Shown: positions 28,401-39,244, counted from the stretch's first letter. The stretch: DNA of 64,000 nt from Strigamia acuminata (GCA_949358305.1 CASHSZ010000139.1:62001-126000); one strand, 5' to 3'. A program made the numbers and translations. Notes: generated from the sequence alone by a model not told the origin.

Positions 28401-30404
28401 CATCACAGTTGACTTAGCACAAACACCACAAGACCAATGTCTCTGAATGTTCAGAAATAGTGTTTAAACCTTAGTAGAAGGTTCCAATGTAAGTTTTAGA
28501 AACATCCAACCGATGATTTGGGAGAATAGACTTTTGATCTCATCACAGTTGACTTAGCACAAACACTACAAGACCAATGTCTCTGAATGTTCAGAAATAG
28601 TGTTTAAACCTTAGTAGAAGGCTCCAATGTAAGTTTTAGAAACATCCAACCGATGATTTGGGAGAATAGACTTTTGATCTCATCACAGTTGACTTAGCAC
28701 AAACACCACAAGACCAATGTCTCTGAATGTTCAGAAATAGTGTTTAAACTTTAGTAGAAGGCTCCAATGTAAGTTTTAGAAACATTCAACCGATGATTTG
28801 GGAGAATAGACTTTTGACCTCATCACAGTTGACTTAGCACAAACACCACAAGACCAATGTCTCTGAATGTTCAGAAATAGTGTTTAAACCTTAGTAGAAG
28901 GCTCCAATGTAAGTTTTAGAAACATCCAACCAATGATTTGGGAGAATAGACTTTTGATCTCATCACAGTTGACTTAGCACAAACACCACAAGACCAATGT
29001 CTCTGAATGTTCAGAAATAGTGTTTAAACCTTAGTAGAAGGCTCCAATGTAAGTTTTAGAAACATCCAACCGATGATTTGGGAGAATAGACTTTTGATCT
29101 CATCACAGTTGACTTAGCACAAACACCACAAGTCCAATGTCTCTGAATGTTCAGAAATAGTGTTTAAACCTTAGTAGAAGCCTTCAATATAAGTTTTAGC
29201 AACACCCAAGCAATAAATTTTGAAAAAAAAATTTTGAGCTTATTTTACATCACAGTTGACTTAGCACAAACACCACAAGACCAATGTCTCTGAATGTTCA
29301 GAAATAGTGTTTAAACCTTAGTAGAAGGCTCCAATGTAAGTTTTAGAAACATCCAACCAATGATTTGGGAGAATAGACTTTTGATCTCATCACAGTTGAC
29401 TTAGCACAAACACCACAAGACCAATGTCTCTGAATGTTCAGAAATAGTGTTTAAACCTTAGTAGAAGGCTCCAATGTAAGTTTTAGAAACATCCAACCAA
29501 TGATTTGGGAGAATAGACTTTTGATCTCATCACAGTTGACTTAGCACAAACACCACAAGACCAATGTCTCTGAATGTTCAGAAATAGTGTTTAAACCTTA
29601 GTAGAAGGCTCCAATGTAAGTTTTAGAAACATCCAACCAATGATTTGGGAGAATAGACTTTTGATCTCATCACAGTTGACTTAGCACAAACACCACAAGA
29701 CCAATGTCTCTGAATGTTCAGAAATAGTGTTTAAACCTTAGTAGAAGGCTCCAATGTAAGTTTTAGAAACATCCAACCGATGATTTGGGAGAATAAACTT
29801 TTGATCTCATCACAGTTGACTTAGCACAAACACCACAAGACCAATGTCTCTGAATGTTCAGAAATAGTGTTTAAACCTTAGTAGAAGGCTCCAATGTAAG
29901 TTTTAGAAACATCCAACCAATGATTTGGGAGAATAGATTTTTGATCTCATCACAGTTGACTTAGCACAAACACCACAAGTCCAATGTCTCTGAATGTTTA
30001 GAAATAGTTTTTAAACCTTAGTAGAAGCCTTCAATATACGTTTTAGCAACACCCAAGCAATAAATTTTGAAAAAAAAATTTTGAGCATATTTCACATCGC
30101 AGTTGACTTAGCACAAACACCACAAGACCAATGTCTCTGAATGTTTAGAAATAGTGTTTAAACCTTAGTAGAAGGCTCCAATGTAAGTTTTAGAAACATC
30201 CAACCGATGATTTGGGAGAATAGACTTTTGATCTCATCACAGTTGACTTAGCACAAACACCACAAGACCAATGTCTCTGAATGTTCAGAAATAGTGTTTA
30301 AACCTTAGTAGAAGGCTCCAATGTAAGTTTTAGAAACATCCAACCGATGATTTGGGAGAATAGACTTTTGATCTCATCACAGTTGACTTAGCACAAACAC
30401 CACA

Positions 30405-30408
30405 AGAC
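30405..30408. repeat. Target site duplication of element 1, left copy (AGAC)
   Basis: AGAC immediately left of the LTR boundary equals AGAC at 37194-37197 immediately right of the other LTR. Removing the element and one copy restores the satellite text ACAAGACCAATG. AGAC occurs at this phase in most monomers, so the match supports insertion but is not proof by itself. Confidence 0.8.
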
Positions 30409-31914
30409 TGTTGCAACTGGCCTGGGCTGGGCCAATTAAGAAACAAAGGACCTTCTTTTTGACCGCTGATTTTGTATAGTGGCTTTGAAGATTCAATGTC
30501 CATCTGTCAGGCATCCAGAACAGCAGGTACTTTGGAGGAAACAAGGTGTTTTTACTCCTCACTCATTCTGCTAATAAAATCCACGGGAGTAAAAATAAAC
30601 ATCGTTTAATATCATTGAAAACATGAATAACACAGATACAATGCAGCGCGAGAGCAGAAACAAAGCAGTTACACTTAAAACAATAAACTATAACAAGTGC
30701 AATCACATAAGCATTGTATAAGGACATATGCACTTGAAAGTAAGGAAGCCTTAGGTCCCTGAAAAAGGGAGGAAATAAACCATCTGATACAAATAGACTA
30801 CCGTACAGGGCATCAAGTACATTTGCTTAAGCCTAACAACTGAAAACCTACATTAAATGTAATAAATCAGTTTTACAATCAATCTTTAGATGCTATATTC
30901 AAGAACCCATTAGAAATGCATTAAATCCTAGTAAATATTCATGAAACACAAGAAAAAGAATAAATATAGAGGTTTTCTACCAATCAAATTGCAGCTCTAC
31001 AGTGAGTGCAGTATTTACATCAGAAAGCATTATCATCATGCAATAAAACTTAAGACTATTACATTGCTAAATACACAAATGCCCAATTACTCACAAATAC
31101 CTCATAAAACCCACAAAAAGGTAATTTTAAATACATCTTTACAGAGACACTTAAGCCACGCCCACAGCAATGGCGGACAAGGAGAGAGAGATTGCTCATA
31201 TGAGCACAAAAGCAATCCAATTAACCTTCCAGGACAAGTGAGAGGCATTTTAAGGTAACAAATTAATTAATAGGTATACAAACAACTAATATAGGTGGTT
31301 TTTAATCCGTGACAGGACCTGGAACATTTCTACCAGCTGTCCAGAGGCGGACACGCATGGGAGGCGATCATTTGCACGCATTTTGGACGTTTTCACACCT
31401 GAAACGAGCGGTGTTGAACTCACATGCGCACAATAGACACACAGGACATTAAACAAGGTAGGAAAATTGCTAATAAACTGATAAAATGCACTGAATGCAT
31501 TTAAACATTAATAATAACAGTTAGATCTCTTCCAGTCCACATTTGAATTGAGCGAGATGCATCCAGCTTGTCAGACTGCTTACACTAATGAACTGGAAAT
31601 AGATAACACTCAAGAAACAGGTAAAAATTGCACAAAACGTTAATAAGTGACAACAAAAACTTACAAAGCAATATTTTGACATTTCAGATAATTAATTCAC
31701 ATGGCAAACGTTCACGGCAATGACACTAGTACACATGTGCTATGAAAACATCGATTTCAGACACGGAAATATTCAGATAATTGACAAATTCAAACTCAAA
31801 CACACAAGAATGTTATTAAAAACGTTTTGTCTGTATTTCCAGGAAATTGCCACATGTATAGATTTTCTTCCTAGCCGGTAAACGTTTTGACAACTCCATT
31901 TGTTGCTAGCAACA
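30409..31914 (-). repeat. 3' LTR of element 1
   Basis: 1506 bp. On the plus strand it starts TGTTGCAACTGG and ends TGTTGCTAGCAACA; read in the element's sense it therefore runs TGTTGC to GCAACA. It matches 35688-37193 at a constant offset of 5279, with no differences noticed by eye. The last 14 plus-strand bases (31901-31914) are a perfect palindrome. Plus-strand AATAAA strings are frequent, but the sense strand shows no AATAAA that I could find, only ATTAAA candidates (for example opposite TTTAAT near 30606). I therefore assign no polyadenylation site. An open frame of 105 codons on the plus strand (30941-31258) is antisense and is not called. Confidence 0.93.
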
Positions 31915-31947
31915 AAGATTGCCGGCCGAAAGAAAGAAACCGACATC
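31915..31947 (-). other. Short spacer between gag-protease stop and 3' LTR, no clear polypurine tract
   Basis: Only 33 bp separate the ORF stop from the 3' LTR. In element sense this stretch is pyrimidine-rich (contains TTTCTTTCTTTC then GGCCGGCAATCTT) rather than the purine-rich tract expected next to a 3' LTR for plus-strand priming. A deletion that removed pol could also have removed the original polypurine tract, or a purine tract may lie inside the ORF end. The purine run is on the opposite strand here. Confidence 0.6.
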
Positions 31948-34623
31948 CTATGTAATTCTTTGACGTAATAGGTTTGAAATCCATTCAGGTATTCTTTTAC
32001 CAACAGCGACCAAGCTTAACTTGACCAGTGTATTTATCATCTGTTTTTGTTTCAGTGGATCTTCTGAATAGAAACCATATTCTTGATGAGTGAAAGAAAA
32101 TTTCTGATTTTTGCCTACAAACGACTTCATCTTTGCGCAAGGCGATCTATATCGATACTTAGGACGACGTGCATCTGCTTCCTTTACCAATTCGATTTCT
32201 GCGCCAACATTTCGATCTTGTTTGATAATAGTTTGACTCAAAACGTCTCTTGTATTTCTGAATAGTAAAGGTTTTTTGTCTATTTTCAGCAACTCGAGAA
32301 GCTTTTCCTTTTTTCCCAAGAACATTGGGCCTTTAATCGATTGAATTTCCTCTAGATTACTTCGAATCGAGCCCCAGAAATTTAAAAAGTCCGGGTGGGA
32401 TAACCTTACACTCCAATTCCGAGTCCAACTCTTCTCCACACGGTAACGAGGAATATTTTCCCGGCCGAAAGAACCAAGTAGCCAGCTCTTGACTGCATTT
32501 CCAGATCCTTCCTTTCGAGAAAGCATGGTCTTTGATGATTTGGGAAGGTTTGAGTTGACTGTGCAGAAACAACTTGACTTTTCATCTGAAATTTGACTCA
32601 ACTTCTTGCGATGGACGACTTCCGATGCTTGAGTTGCGATTAGGACCGGATTTTTTGATTTGTTCCGGATAATTTGGCCTTGTTCTACCGAGAGACACGA
32701 TACAGCTGCGCTAGTATCCGAATATTCATCCAAATCGTGGTTTGTGTTTCCAATCGAACCATTGGCAATCCAACCAAATATCGTGCGAGACAAACCAAAT
32801 GTTTTGCTAATTCGTTTTCTTCCACAGAGAGCAACTTTCCAAAAGTTGTCACCTCCTATTAGGAAGTCAATTTCATCCGTGACTGACGGATGCGGTTCAG
32901 CTAATTCCAATCCAAACGCCAATATTTTCTTGATAGTTTCGGCGTTTGTCAGTCCACTGACTGTGGGCAACGCTTTAGCTTTTAACGCATCAAATGTAAG
33001 CTTTTGATTTCCGTGACGTGACTGTAGCTCTACTGGAATTACGTCGTAATTAGCGGGAACCGCATGTTCATCATCCAATCGCTTCATCATGTATGCTACG
33101 GATCCCTTCTTTGTCATCCGAAGGCATTCGACCAATTTGGTAGATACGTACGACCGGTGACTCCCGGGGTCAAGAAGACCTCGGACGATAACTGGCTCCT
33201 TGTTTTTTCGGATTAATTGAGCTGAAAATACCATCAACTGAATACTCGATGCAACTGCTAAAGATACATTTGCAGAGACACTGGATTGGGTGGGAATTTC
33301 TTCTTTCTTTTCAGCAGGTTTCTCTTCACCTTTGGAGCAGATTATCGTGTGATGTCGACCCCCACATTTCCTGCAACTGAAGCTTACCAAGCAGTCTTTC
33401 GCCGAATGATTTCTGCGGAGGCAATTAAAGCATAAGCGCTTTTGTTTAGCGATTTCTGTTCGTTCCGCAACAGTAAGAGAAGCGTCGCATTTCGCATTAT
33501 AATGTGATCCGTCACAAAAAACGCAGACGATTTTTCCCGACCCCATTGGACCGGATGGTTTAGGTTTGTCCTTCCCTGACTGTGAGGTGAAACAGGTTGA
33601 CATGGTGCCTTTTCGCGCAAAATCCGACTCTTTCGGTGACTTTTCTGATTTTTCTTGTTTTTTCTTAGATGCTTTTGCTTTCAGAACCGTTTCTTCAGCG
33701 AGCTCAGCAATCCGCAGTTCTTCCGCAACAAAGTCCACAAACTTTAGTACGTTGTCCATGCGACCCTGGTTGGTGCGGTGGTAACGTTTCGCTATGTCAG
33801 GTGGAAACTTTTCCAGAAGGTCAGGCACAAGGAAAAGACCAGCTGTTCGGATAGGTACATGTAGTTTATCGAGCGTTTTTAATGAGGATGAAATCGATGT
33901 CAACAATTGCTTGACCGGCAGGACTGGATACATCTCGTGTACCGCCTTGAGTTCGCGTATCGACTTTACCAACGCATTCTTCTGATTAATTTCAGATCCA
34001 TAACGACTTCTTAGCTCTGCCAATGCAAGAGAGTAAGAGTCTTTGGTTAGTGGAAAAGATCCAACGACCTTTTCCGCATCTCCGGTACAGGTTGACTTCA
34101 AGTATTGTAGTTTCTCGATGTCCGACAATTCATCGTTCTTGTCGACAGCAGCATCGAACATGTCTATATATGACTGGAACTTCAGTGGGCTTCCATCATA
34201 TTTGGTGATCTCAATCTTGGGTAGGCGTAAGTTATGCTTCTTTGACGACACCGATGTGAATCCGGTGTTGAACGTCTGTGAAGCAATGGCACTAGCTCCC
34301 AAGGAGGTTGAACTGGTCCGGGCGACTTCCACTCGCTTCTTCAAGTGGTTGACCTTCGATCCAATCTTGTCCAAACGAACGATGAAATCCAGATATTTCT
34401 CTCTTGCCAGGTGCGGTTGGAGAACGGTGAGATCATCTATCAATGTAGCATGTTGCTCCTGAATTGATTGGGAAATGGCATCCAACTCCCCAAAATCCTG
34501 CATGTTTGTTGACGTTCCCAACAAGTCTTCTATGTTCCCTATCTTCGATTTCCATAAGATTTCCCATTCTTCTATCTGATCTGCGGACGGCGGCGCGACT
34601 GGAGTGGTTACTGGAAGTGACAT
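31948..34623 (-). CDS. BEL/Pao-type Gag with zinc knuckles and retropepsin-like protease domain
   Basis: An 891-residue ORF starting at an ATG with A at -3. Residues about 15-100 are helical and charged. Residues about 133-290 resemble the Pao gag domain (DUF1759 type: PKIEITKYDG, then FQSYIDMF). A Lys-rich linker follows at 315-335. There are three zinc knuckles: C367/C370/H374/C379, C398/C401/H406/C411 and C417/C420/H424/C429. A protease-like domain of the DUF1758 type follows: LLDPGSHRSYV (catalytic Asp485), then IDFLIGGDNFW (586-595) and FGWIANG (616-622). Gag would package element RNA in cytoplasmic particles and the protease would cleave the polyprotein. The active site reads D-P-G rather than the usual D-S/T-G. 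The last roughly 240 residues (650-891) match nothing I recognise, and no YXDD polymerase box or HHCC integrase finger is present. The ORF ends 33 bp from the 3' LTR. The frame is intact, which fits the matching LTRs. Confidence 0.88.
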   Translation of the reverse strand: MSLPVTTPVAPPSADQIEEWEILWKSKIGNIEDLLGTSTNMQDFGELDAISQSIQEQHATLIDDLTVLQPHLAREKYLDFIVRLDKIGSKVNHLKKRVEVARTSSTSLGASAIASQTFNTGFTSVSSKKHNLRLPKIEITKYDGSPLKFQSYIDMFDAAVDKNDELSDIEKLQYLKSTCTGDAEKVVGSFPLTKDSYSLALAELRSRYGSEINQKNALVKSIRELKAVHEMYPVLPVKQLLTSISSSLKTLDKLHVPIRTAGLFLVPDLLEKFPPDIAKRYHRTNQGRMDNVLKFVDFVAEELRIAELAEETVLKAKASKKKQEKSEKSPKESDFARKGTMSTCFTSQSGKDKPKPSGPMGSGKIVCVFCDGSHYNAKCDASLTVAERTEIAKQKRLCFNCLRRNHSAKDCLVSFSCRKCGGRHHTIICSKGEEKPAEKKEEIPTQSSVSANVSLAVASSIQLMVFSAQLIRKNKEPVIVRGLLDPGSHRSYVSTKLVECLRMTKKGSVAYMMKRLDDEHAVPANYDVIPVELQSRHGNQKLTFDALKAKALPTVSGLTNAETIKKILAFGLELAEPHPSVTDEIDFLIGGDNFWKVALCGRKRISKTFGLSRTIFGWIANGSIGNTNHDLDEYSDTSAAVSCLSVEQGQIIRNKSKNPVLIATQASEVVHRKKLSQISDEKSSCFCTVNSNLPKSSKTMLSRKEGSGNAVKSWLLGSFGRENIPRYRVEKSWTRNWSVRLSHPDFLNFWGSIRSNLEEIQSIKGPMFLGKKEKLLELLKIDKKPLLFRNTRDVLSQTIIKQDRNVGAEIELVKEADARRPKYRYRSPCAKMKSFVGKNQKFSFTHQEYGFYSEDPLKQKQMINTLVKLSLVAVGKRIPEWISNLLRQRIT

Positions 34624-35667
34624 TTTTCAGATAAGTAAACTTTGACAACAGGAATTGATTCTTTGTGTAAAAATAAAATCTTCTTTTCCAGTTGGATCCC
34701 AACCCAACGGACGACACACTAAGGGCAAAGCAGAGACACCAACAAACAAAAAGGACGGATTTGACTTACACCCTCGAATTTCGACCTCGAAATCCCACGT
34801 TCAAGGATCGATGCGACAGCGCTTAATTTATGTGAGCTAACTATTGATTTTGGAGATGACAAAGACCCCCAAAACCCCGAGTCACAATAAATTTCGATAC
34901 GCTTATATCTACGGAAATGCACACTGGCGTAATTAAGACGACAATTGCTCTCTGCCTAATGCAGTAATGGCGAGCGAACTTGAGTATTTGCCCAGATTCA
35001 ATTGTAGATTTAACAACCAAATTGCAAACAAAACACTCCTAACTGAATTATTCTCGAAAATCTTTTCTTATTAGACCAAAACTGATCACTTGAATAAGAC
35101 TTTGCTAAATAAACGATTTGTTTTCCCTCAAAGACCCGACTGAATGCTGGACGTATACTTAAGAAGATTATATACAATTTATTTGAGACAAAATTATAAA
35201 TATAAATCTTTGATTCAGATGGACATCGCATTGCGTTGTGTGATGATTGACGACTAGTTGACAGCCAGGAACGTCCGCGACCAGTGGTGCACTGTGGCTT
35301 GAACTCCACACTGAGGACGTTGTCCACTCTTAGGAGATCCGCTGCCACGATGACACAAGACGGGGAAAGGACGATTTGCTCCAAGCAGGCGAATTTACTG
35401 CACGGCTCACTGACACCTGGCACAAACTCGTGTGCGCACTTGAAGACAGACGGCGCTAAGCAGCTGGAAACACCTGATGCACTTGAAATACACCTTTCTG
35501 CACTCTCACAAGATACGTGACCGCAACTGACCGGAAATACAGGCGTACAACGGCGCACGGACGACACGCATACAAAAAGCACTGGTGCTTGACACTTGAA
35601 TTGAGAGCAAATCATAAATCACACAATAAACCTGGCACAGACTCGAATTCGCGATGACACGAAGTAT
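34624..35667 (-). other. 5' leader of element 1
   Basis: About 1.04 kb of untranslated leader between the primer binding site and the gag ATG, read on the minus strand. It holds one sizeable same-strand ORF (35010-35615, listed separately) and otherwise only short frames. It presumably contains packaging and dimerisation signals, but none can be recognised from the sequence alone. Confidence 0.6.
35010..35615 (-). CDS. Possible leader ORF, Cys/Ser-rich, unknown
   Basis: 201 codons in the leader of element 1, on the same strand as gag and upstream of it, starting with MICSQFKC. The N-terminal 130 residues are rich in Cys (about 16) and Ser and have hydrophobic stretches; the C-terminal part is Lys/Tyr/Phe-rich. 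No family is recognised. Spacing of the cysteines is irregular and does not form a clear zinc-finger pattern. It may be a chance frame in a leader that is under other constraints, or an upstream ORF that affects gag translation. The chance explanation is favoured. Confidence 0.2.
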   Translation of the reverse strand: MICSQFKCQAPVLFVCVSSVRRCTPVFPVSCGHVSCESAERCISSASGVSSCLAPSVFKCAHEFVPGVSEPCSKFACLEQIVLSPSCVIVAADLLRVDNVLSVEFKPQCTTGRGRSWLSTSRQSSHNAMRCPSESKIYIYNFVSNKLYIIFLSIRPAFSRVFEGKQIVYLAKSYSSDQFWSNKKRFSRIIQLGVFCLQFGC

Positions 35668-35683
35668 CCTGGTCACGGCACCA
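35668..35683 (-). promoter_or_regulatory. Primer binding site candidate of element 1
   Basis: In element sense the 5' LTR ends GCAACA, followed by four T residues and then TGGTGCCGTGACCAGG. A TGG start a few bases after the LTR is expected because tRNA primers end in CCA. The same TGGTGCCGTG core follows the LTR of element 2. The tRNA is not assigned. The site fixes the element's orientation as minus, in agreement with the gag ORF. Confidence 0.8.
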
Positions 35684-35687
35684 AAAA

Positions 35688-37193
35688 TGTTGCAACTGGC
35701 CTGGGCTGGGCCAATTAAGAAACAAAGGACCTTCTTTTTGACCGCTGATTTTGTATAGTGGCTTTGAAGATTCAATGTCCATCTGTCAGGCATCCAGAAC
35801 AGCAGGTACTTTGGAGGAAACAAGGTGTTTTTACTCCTCACTCATTCTGCTAATAAAATCCACGGGAGTAAAAATAAACATCGTTTAATATCATTGAAAA
35901 CATGAATAACACAGATACAATGCAGCGCGAGAGCAGAAACAAAGCAGTTACACTTAAAACAATAAACTATAACAAGTGCAATCACATAAGCATTGTATAA
36001 GGACATATGCACTTGAAAGTAAGGAAGCCTTAGGTCCCTGAAAAAGGGAGGAAATAAACCATCTGATACAAATAGACTACCGTACAGGGCATCAAGTACA
36101 TTTGCTTAAGCCTAACAACTGAAAACCTACATTAAATGTAATAAATCAGTTTTACAATCAATCTTTAGATGCTATATTCAAGAACCCATTAGAAATGCAT
36201 TAAATCCTAGTAAATATTCATGAAACACAAGAAAAAGAATAAATATAGAGGTTTTCTACCAATCAAATTGCAGCTCTACAGTGAGTGCAGTATTTACATC
36301 AGAAAGCATTATCATCATGCAATAAAACTTAAGACTATTACATTGCTAAATACACAAATGCCCAATTACTCACAAATACCTCATAAAACCCACAAAAAGG
36401 TAATTTTAAATACATCTTTACAGAGACACTTAAGCCACGCCCACAGCAATGGCGGACAAGGAGAGAGAGATTGCTCATATGAGCACAAAAGCAATCCAAT
36501 TAACCTTCCAGGACAAGTGAGAGGCATTTTAAGGTAACAAATTAATTAATAGGTATACAAACAACTAATATAGGTGGTTTTTAATCCGTGACAGGACCTG
36601 GAACATTTCTACCAGCTGTCCAGAGGCGGACACGCATGGGAGGCGATCATTTGCACGCATTTTGGACGTTTTCACACCTGAAACGAGCGGTGTTGAACTC
36701 ACATGCGCACAATAGACACACAGGACATTAAACAAGGTAGGAAAATTGCTAATAAACTGATAAAATGCACTGAATGCATTTAAACATTAATAATAACAGT
36801 TAGATCTCTTCCAGTCCACATTTGAATTGAGCGAGATGCATCCAGCTTGTCAGACTGCTTACACTAATGAACTGGAAATAGATAACACTCAAGAAACAGG
36901 TAAAAATTGCACAAAACGTTAATAAGTGACAACAAAAACTTACAAAGCAATATTTTGACATTTCAGATAATTAATTCACATGGCAAACGTTCACGGCAAT
37001 GACACTAGTACACATGTGCTATGAAAACATCGATTTCAGACACGGAAATATTCAGATAATTGACAAATTCAAACTCAAACACACAAGAATGTTATTAAAA
37101 ACGTTTTGTCTGTATTTCCAGGAAATTGCCACATGTATAGATTTTCTTCCTAGCCGGTAAACGTTTTGACAACTCCATTTGTTGCTAGCAACA
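35688..37193 (-). repeat. 5' LTR of element 1
   Basis: 1506 bp, the partner of 30409-31914. Because the element reads on the minus strand, this right-hand copy is the 5' LTR and would carry the promoter and transcription start. Its outer end is the palindrome TGTTGCTAGCAACA at 37180-37193, directly followed by satellite. I could not place a TATA box with confidence. Confidence 0.93.
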
Positions 37194-37197
37194 AGAC
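37194..37197. repeat. Target site duplication of element 1, right copy (AGAC)
   Basis: AGAC adjoining the outer end of the 5' LTR, continuing into CAATGTCTCTG of the satellite. The LTR end plus this repeat (ACAAGACCAATG) mimics the satellite for 12 bases, so the boundary rests on the LTR comparison rather than on the flank. Confidence 0.8.
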
Positions 37198-39244
37198 CAA
37201 TGTCTCTGAATGTTCAGAAATAGTGTTTAAACCCTAGTAGAAAGCTCCAATGTAAGTTTTAGAAACATCCAACCAATGATTTGGGAGAATAGACTTTTGA
37301 TCTCATCACAGTTGACTTAGCACAAACACCACAAGACCAATGTCTCTGAATGTTCAGAAATAGTGTTTAAACCTTAGTAGAAGGCTCCAATGTAAGTTTT
37401 AGAAACATCCAACCGATGATTTGGGAGAATAGACTTTTGATCTCATCACAGTTGACTTAGCACAAACACCACAAGACCAATGTCTCTGAATGTTCAGAAA
37501 TAGTGTTTAAACCTTAGTAGAAGCCTTCAATGTAAGTTTTAGCAACATCCAAGCGATGATTTGGGAGAATAGACTTTTGATCTCATCACAGTTGACTTAG
37601 CACAAACACCACAAGACCAATGTCTCTGAATGTTCAGAAATAGTGTTTAAACCTTAGTAGAAGGTTCCAATGTAAGTTTTAGAAACATCCAACCGATGAT
37701 TTGGGAGAATAGACTTTTGATCTCATCACAGTTGACTTAGCACAAACACTACAAGACCAATGTCTCTGAATGTTCAGAAATAGTGTTTAAACCTTAGTAG
37801 AAGGCTCCAATGTAAGTTTTAGAAACATCCAACCGATGATTTGGGAGAATAGACTTTTGATCTCATCACAGTTGACTTAGCACAAACACCACAAGACCAA
37901 TGTCTCTGAATGTTCAGAAATAGTGTTTAAACCCTAGTAGAAAGCTCCAATGTAAGTTTTAGAAACATCCAACCAATGATTTGGGAGAATAGACTTTTGA
38001 TCTCATCACAGTTGACTTAGCACAAACACCACAAGACCAATGTCTCTGAATGTTCAGAAATAGTGTTTAAACCTTAGTAGAAGGCTCCAATGTAAGTTTT
38101 AGAAACATCCAACCGATGATTTGGGAGAATAGACTTTTGATCTCATCACAGTTGACTTAGCACAAACACCACAAGACCAATGTCTCTGAATGTTCAGAAA
38201 TAGTGTTTAAACCTTAGTAGAAGCCTTCAATGTAAGTTTTAGCAACATCCAAGCGATGATTTGGGAGAATAGACTTTTGATCTCATCACAGTTGACTTAG
38301 CACAAACACCACAAGACCAATGTCTCTGAATGTTCAGAAATAGTGTTTAAACCTTAGTAGAAGGTTCCAATGTAAGTTTTAGAAACATCCAACCGATGAT
38401 TTGGGAGAATAGACTTTTGATCTCATCACAGTTGACTTAGCACAAACACCACAAGACCAATGTCTCTGAATGTTCAGAAATAGTGTTTAAACCTTAGTAG
38501 AAGGTTCCAATGTAAGTTTTAGAAACATCCAACCGATGATTTGGGAGAATAGACTTTTGATCTCATCACAGTTGACTTAGCACAAACACTACAAGACCAA
38601 TGTCTCTGAATGTTCAGAAATAGTGTTTAAACCTTAGTAGAAGGCTCCAATGTAAGTTTTAGAAACATCCAACCGATGATTTGGGAGAATAGACTTTTGA
38701 TCTCATCACAGTTGACTTAGCACAAACACCACAAGACCAATGTCTCTGAATGTTCAGAAATAGTGTTTAAACTTTAGTAGAAGGCTCCAATGTAAGTTTT
38801 AGAAACATTCAACCGATGATTTGGGAGAATAGACTTTTGACCTCATCACAGTTGACTTAGCACAAACACCACAAGACCAATGTCTCTGAATGTTCAGAAA
38901 TAGTGTTTAAACCTTAGTAGAAGGCTCCAATGTAAGTTTTAGAAACATCCAACCAATGATTTGGGAGAATAGACTTTTGATCTCATCACAGTTGACTTAG
39001 CACAAACACCACAAGACCAATGTCTCTGAATGTTCAGAAATAGTGTTTAAACCTTAGTAGAAGGCTCCAATGTAAGTTTTAGAAACATCCAACCGATGAT
39101 TTGGGAGAATAGACTTTTGATCTCATCACAGTTGACTTAGCACAAACACCACAAGTCCAATGTCTCTGAATGTTCAGAAATAGTGTTTAAACCTTAGTAG
39201 AAGCCTTCAATATAAGTTTTAGCAACACCCAAGCAATAAATTTT

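Larger units (their letters stand above)
5758..30408 (-). repeat. 140-bp satellite array, segment 2 (inverted polarity)
   Basis: About 175 monomers of the same satellite in reverse orientation. Thirteen 147-bp A-tract monomers are centred at 8425, 9552, 11519, 13906, 18393, 19380, 20507, 21914, 24721, 25428, 26835, 29222 and 30069. The intervals (1127, 1967, 2387, 4487, 987, 1127, 1407, 2807, 707, 1407, 2387, 847) are all 147+140n, so indels other than whole monomers are essentially absent. The A-tract monomers come in two subtypes: one reads GAGCTTATTTTACATCACA (8425, 13906, 18393, 19380, 21914, 24721, 26835, 29222), the other GAGCATATTTCACATCGCA (9552, 11519, 20507, 25428, 30069). No genes. 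Element 1 interrupts the array at 30408. Confidence 0.97.
30409..37193 (-). mobile_element. LTR retrotransposon 1, BEL/Pao superfamily, gag-protease only
   Basis: A 6785-bp element with sense on the minus strand. It has two 1506-bp LTRs offset by 5279 bp, a primer-binding-site candidate next to the right (5') LTR, a leader of about 1 kb, and one 891-codon gag-protease ORF. The internal region is only 3773 bp. Complete BEL/Pao elements also encode reverse transcriptase, RNase H and integrase, and I see no motif of these here, so the element is judged non-autonomous. Both LTRs are 1506 bp, and I noticed no differences between them. Ends are TGTTGC/GCAACA and the flanks carry a 4-bp duplication (AGAC). 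The insertion keeps the satellite HOR in register: A-tract centre 30069 plus 339 bp reaches the insertion point, and the matching uninterrupted site is at 40435-40438. Confidence 0.92.

Noticed and set aside
1-30408. CRISPR-like regular repetition
   Set aside because: The whole 140-bp unit repeats with no unique spacers, and the context is a eukaryotic satellite with retrotransposons.
30941-31258. 105-codon plus-strand ORF in the LTR of element 1 (also at 36220-36537)
   Set aside because: It is antisense to the element, is duplicated only because LTRs are duplicated, and has no recognisable domain.
31948-32670. Reverse transcriptase or integrase in the tail of the gag ORF
   Set aside because: No YXDD box, no HHCC finger and no D,D-35-E spacing could be found in this frame or in the 71-codon alternate frame at 32357-32572.
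32083-34462. Several plus-strand and alternate-frame ORFs of 60-139 codons over the gag region
   Set aside because: They are shadows of the 891-codon gag-protease frame.
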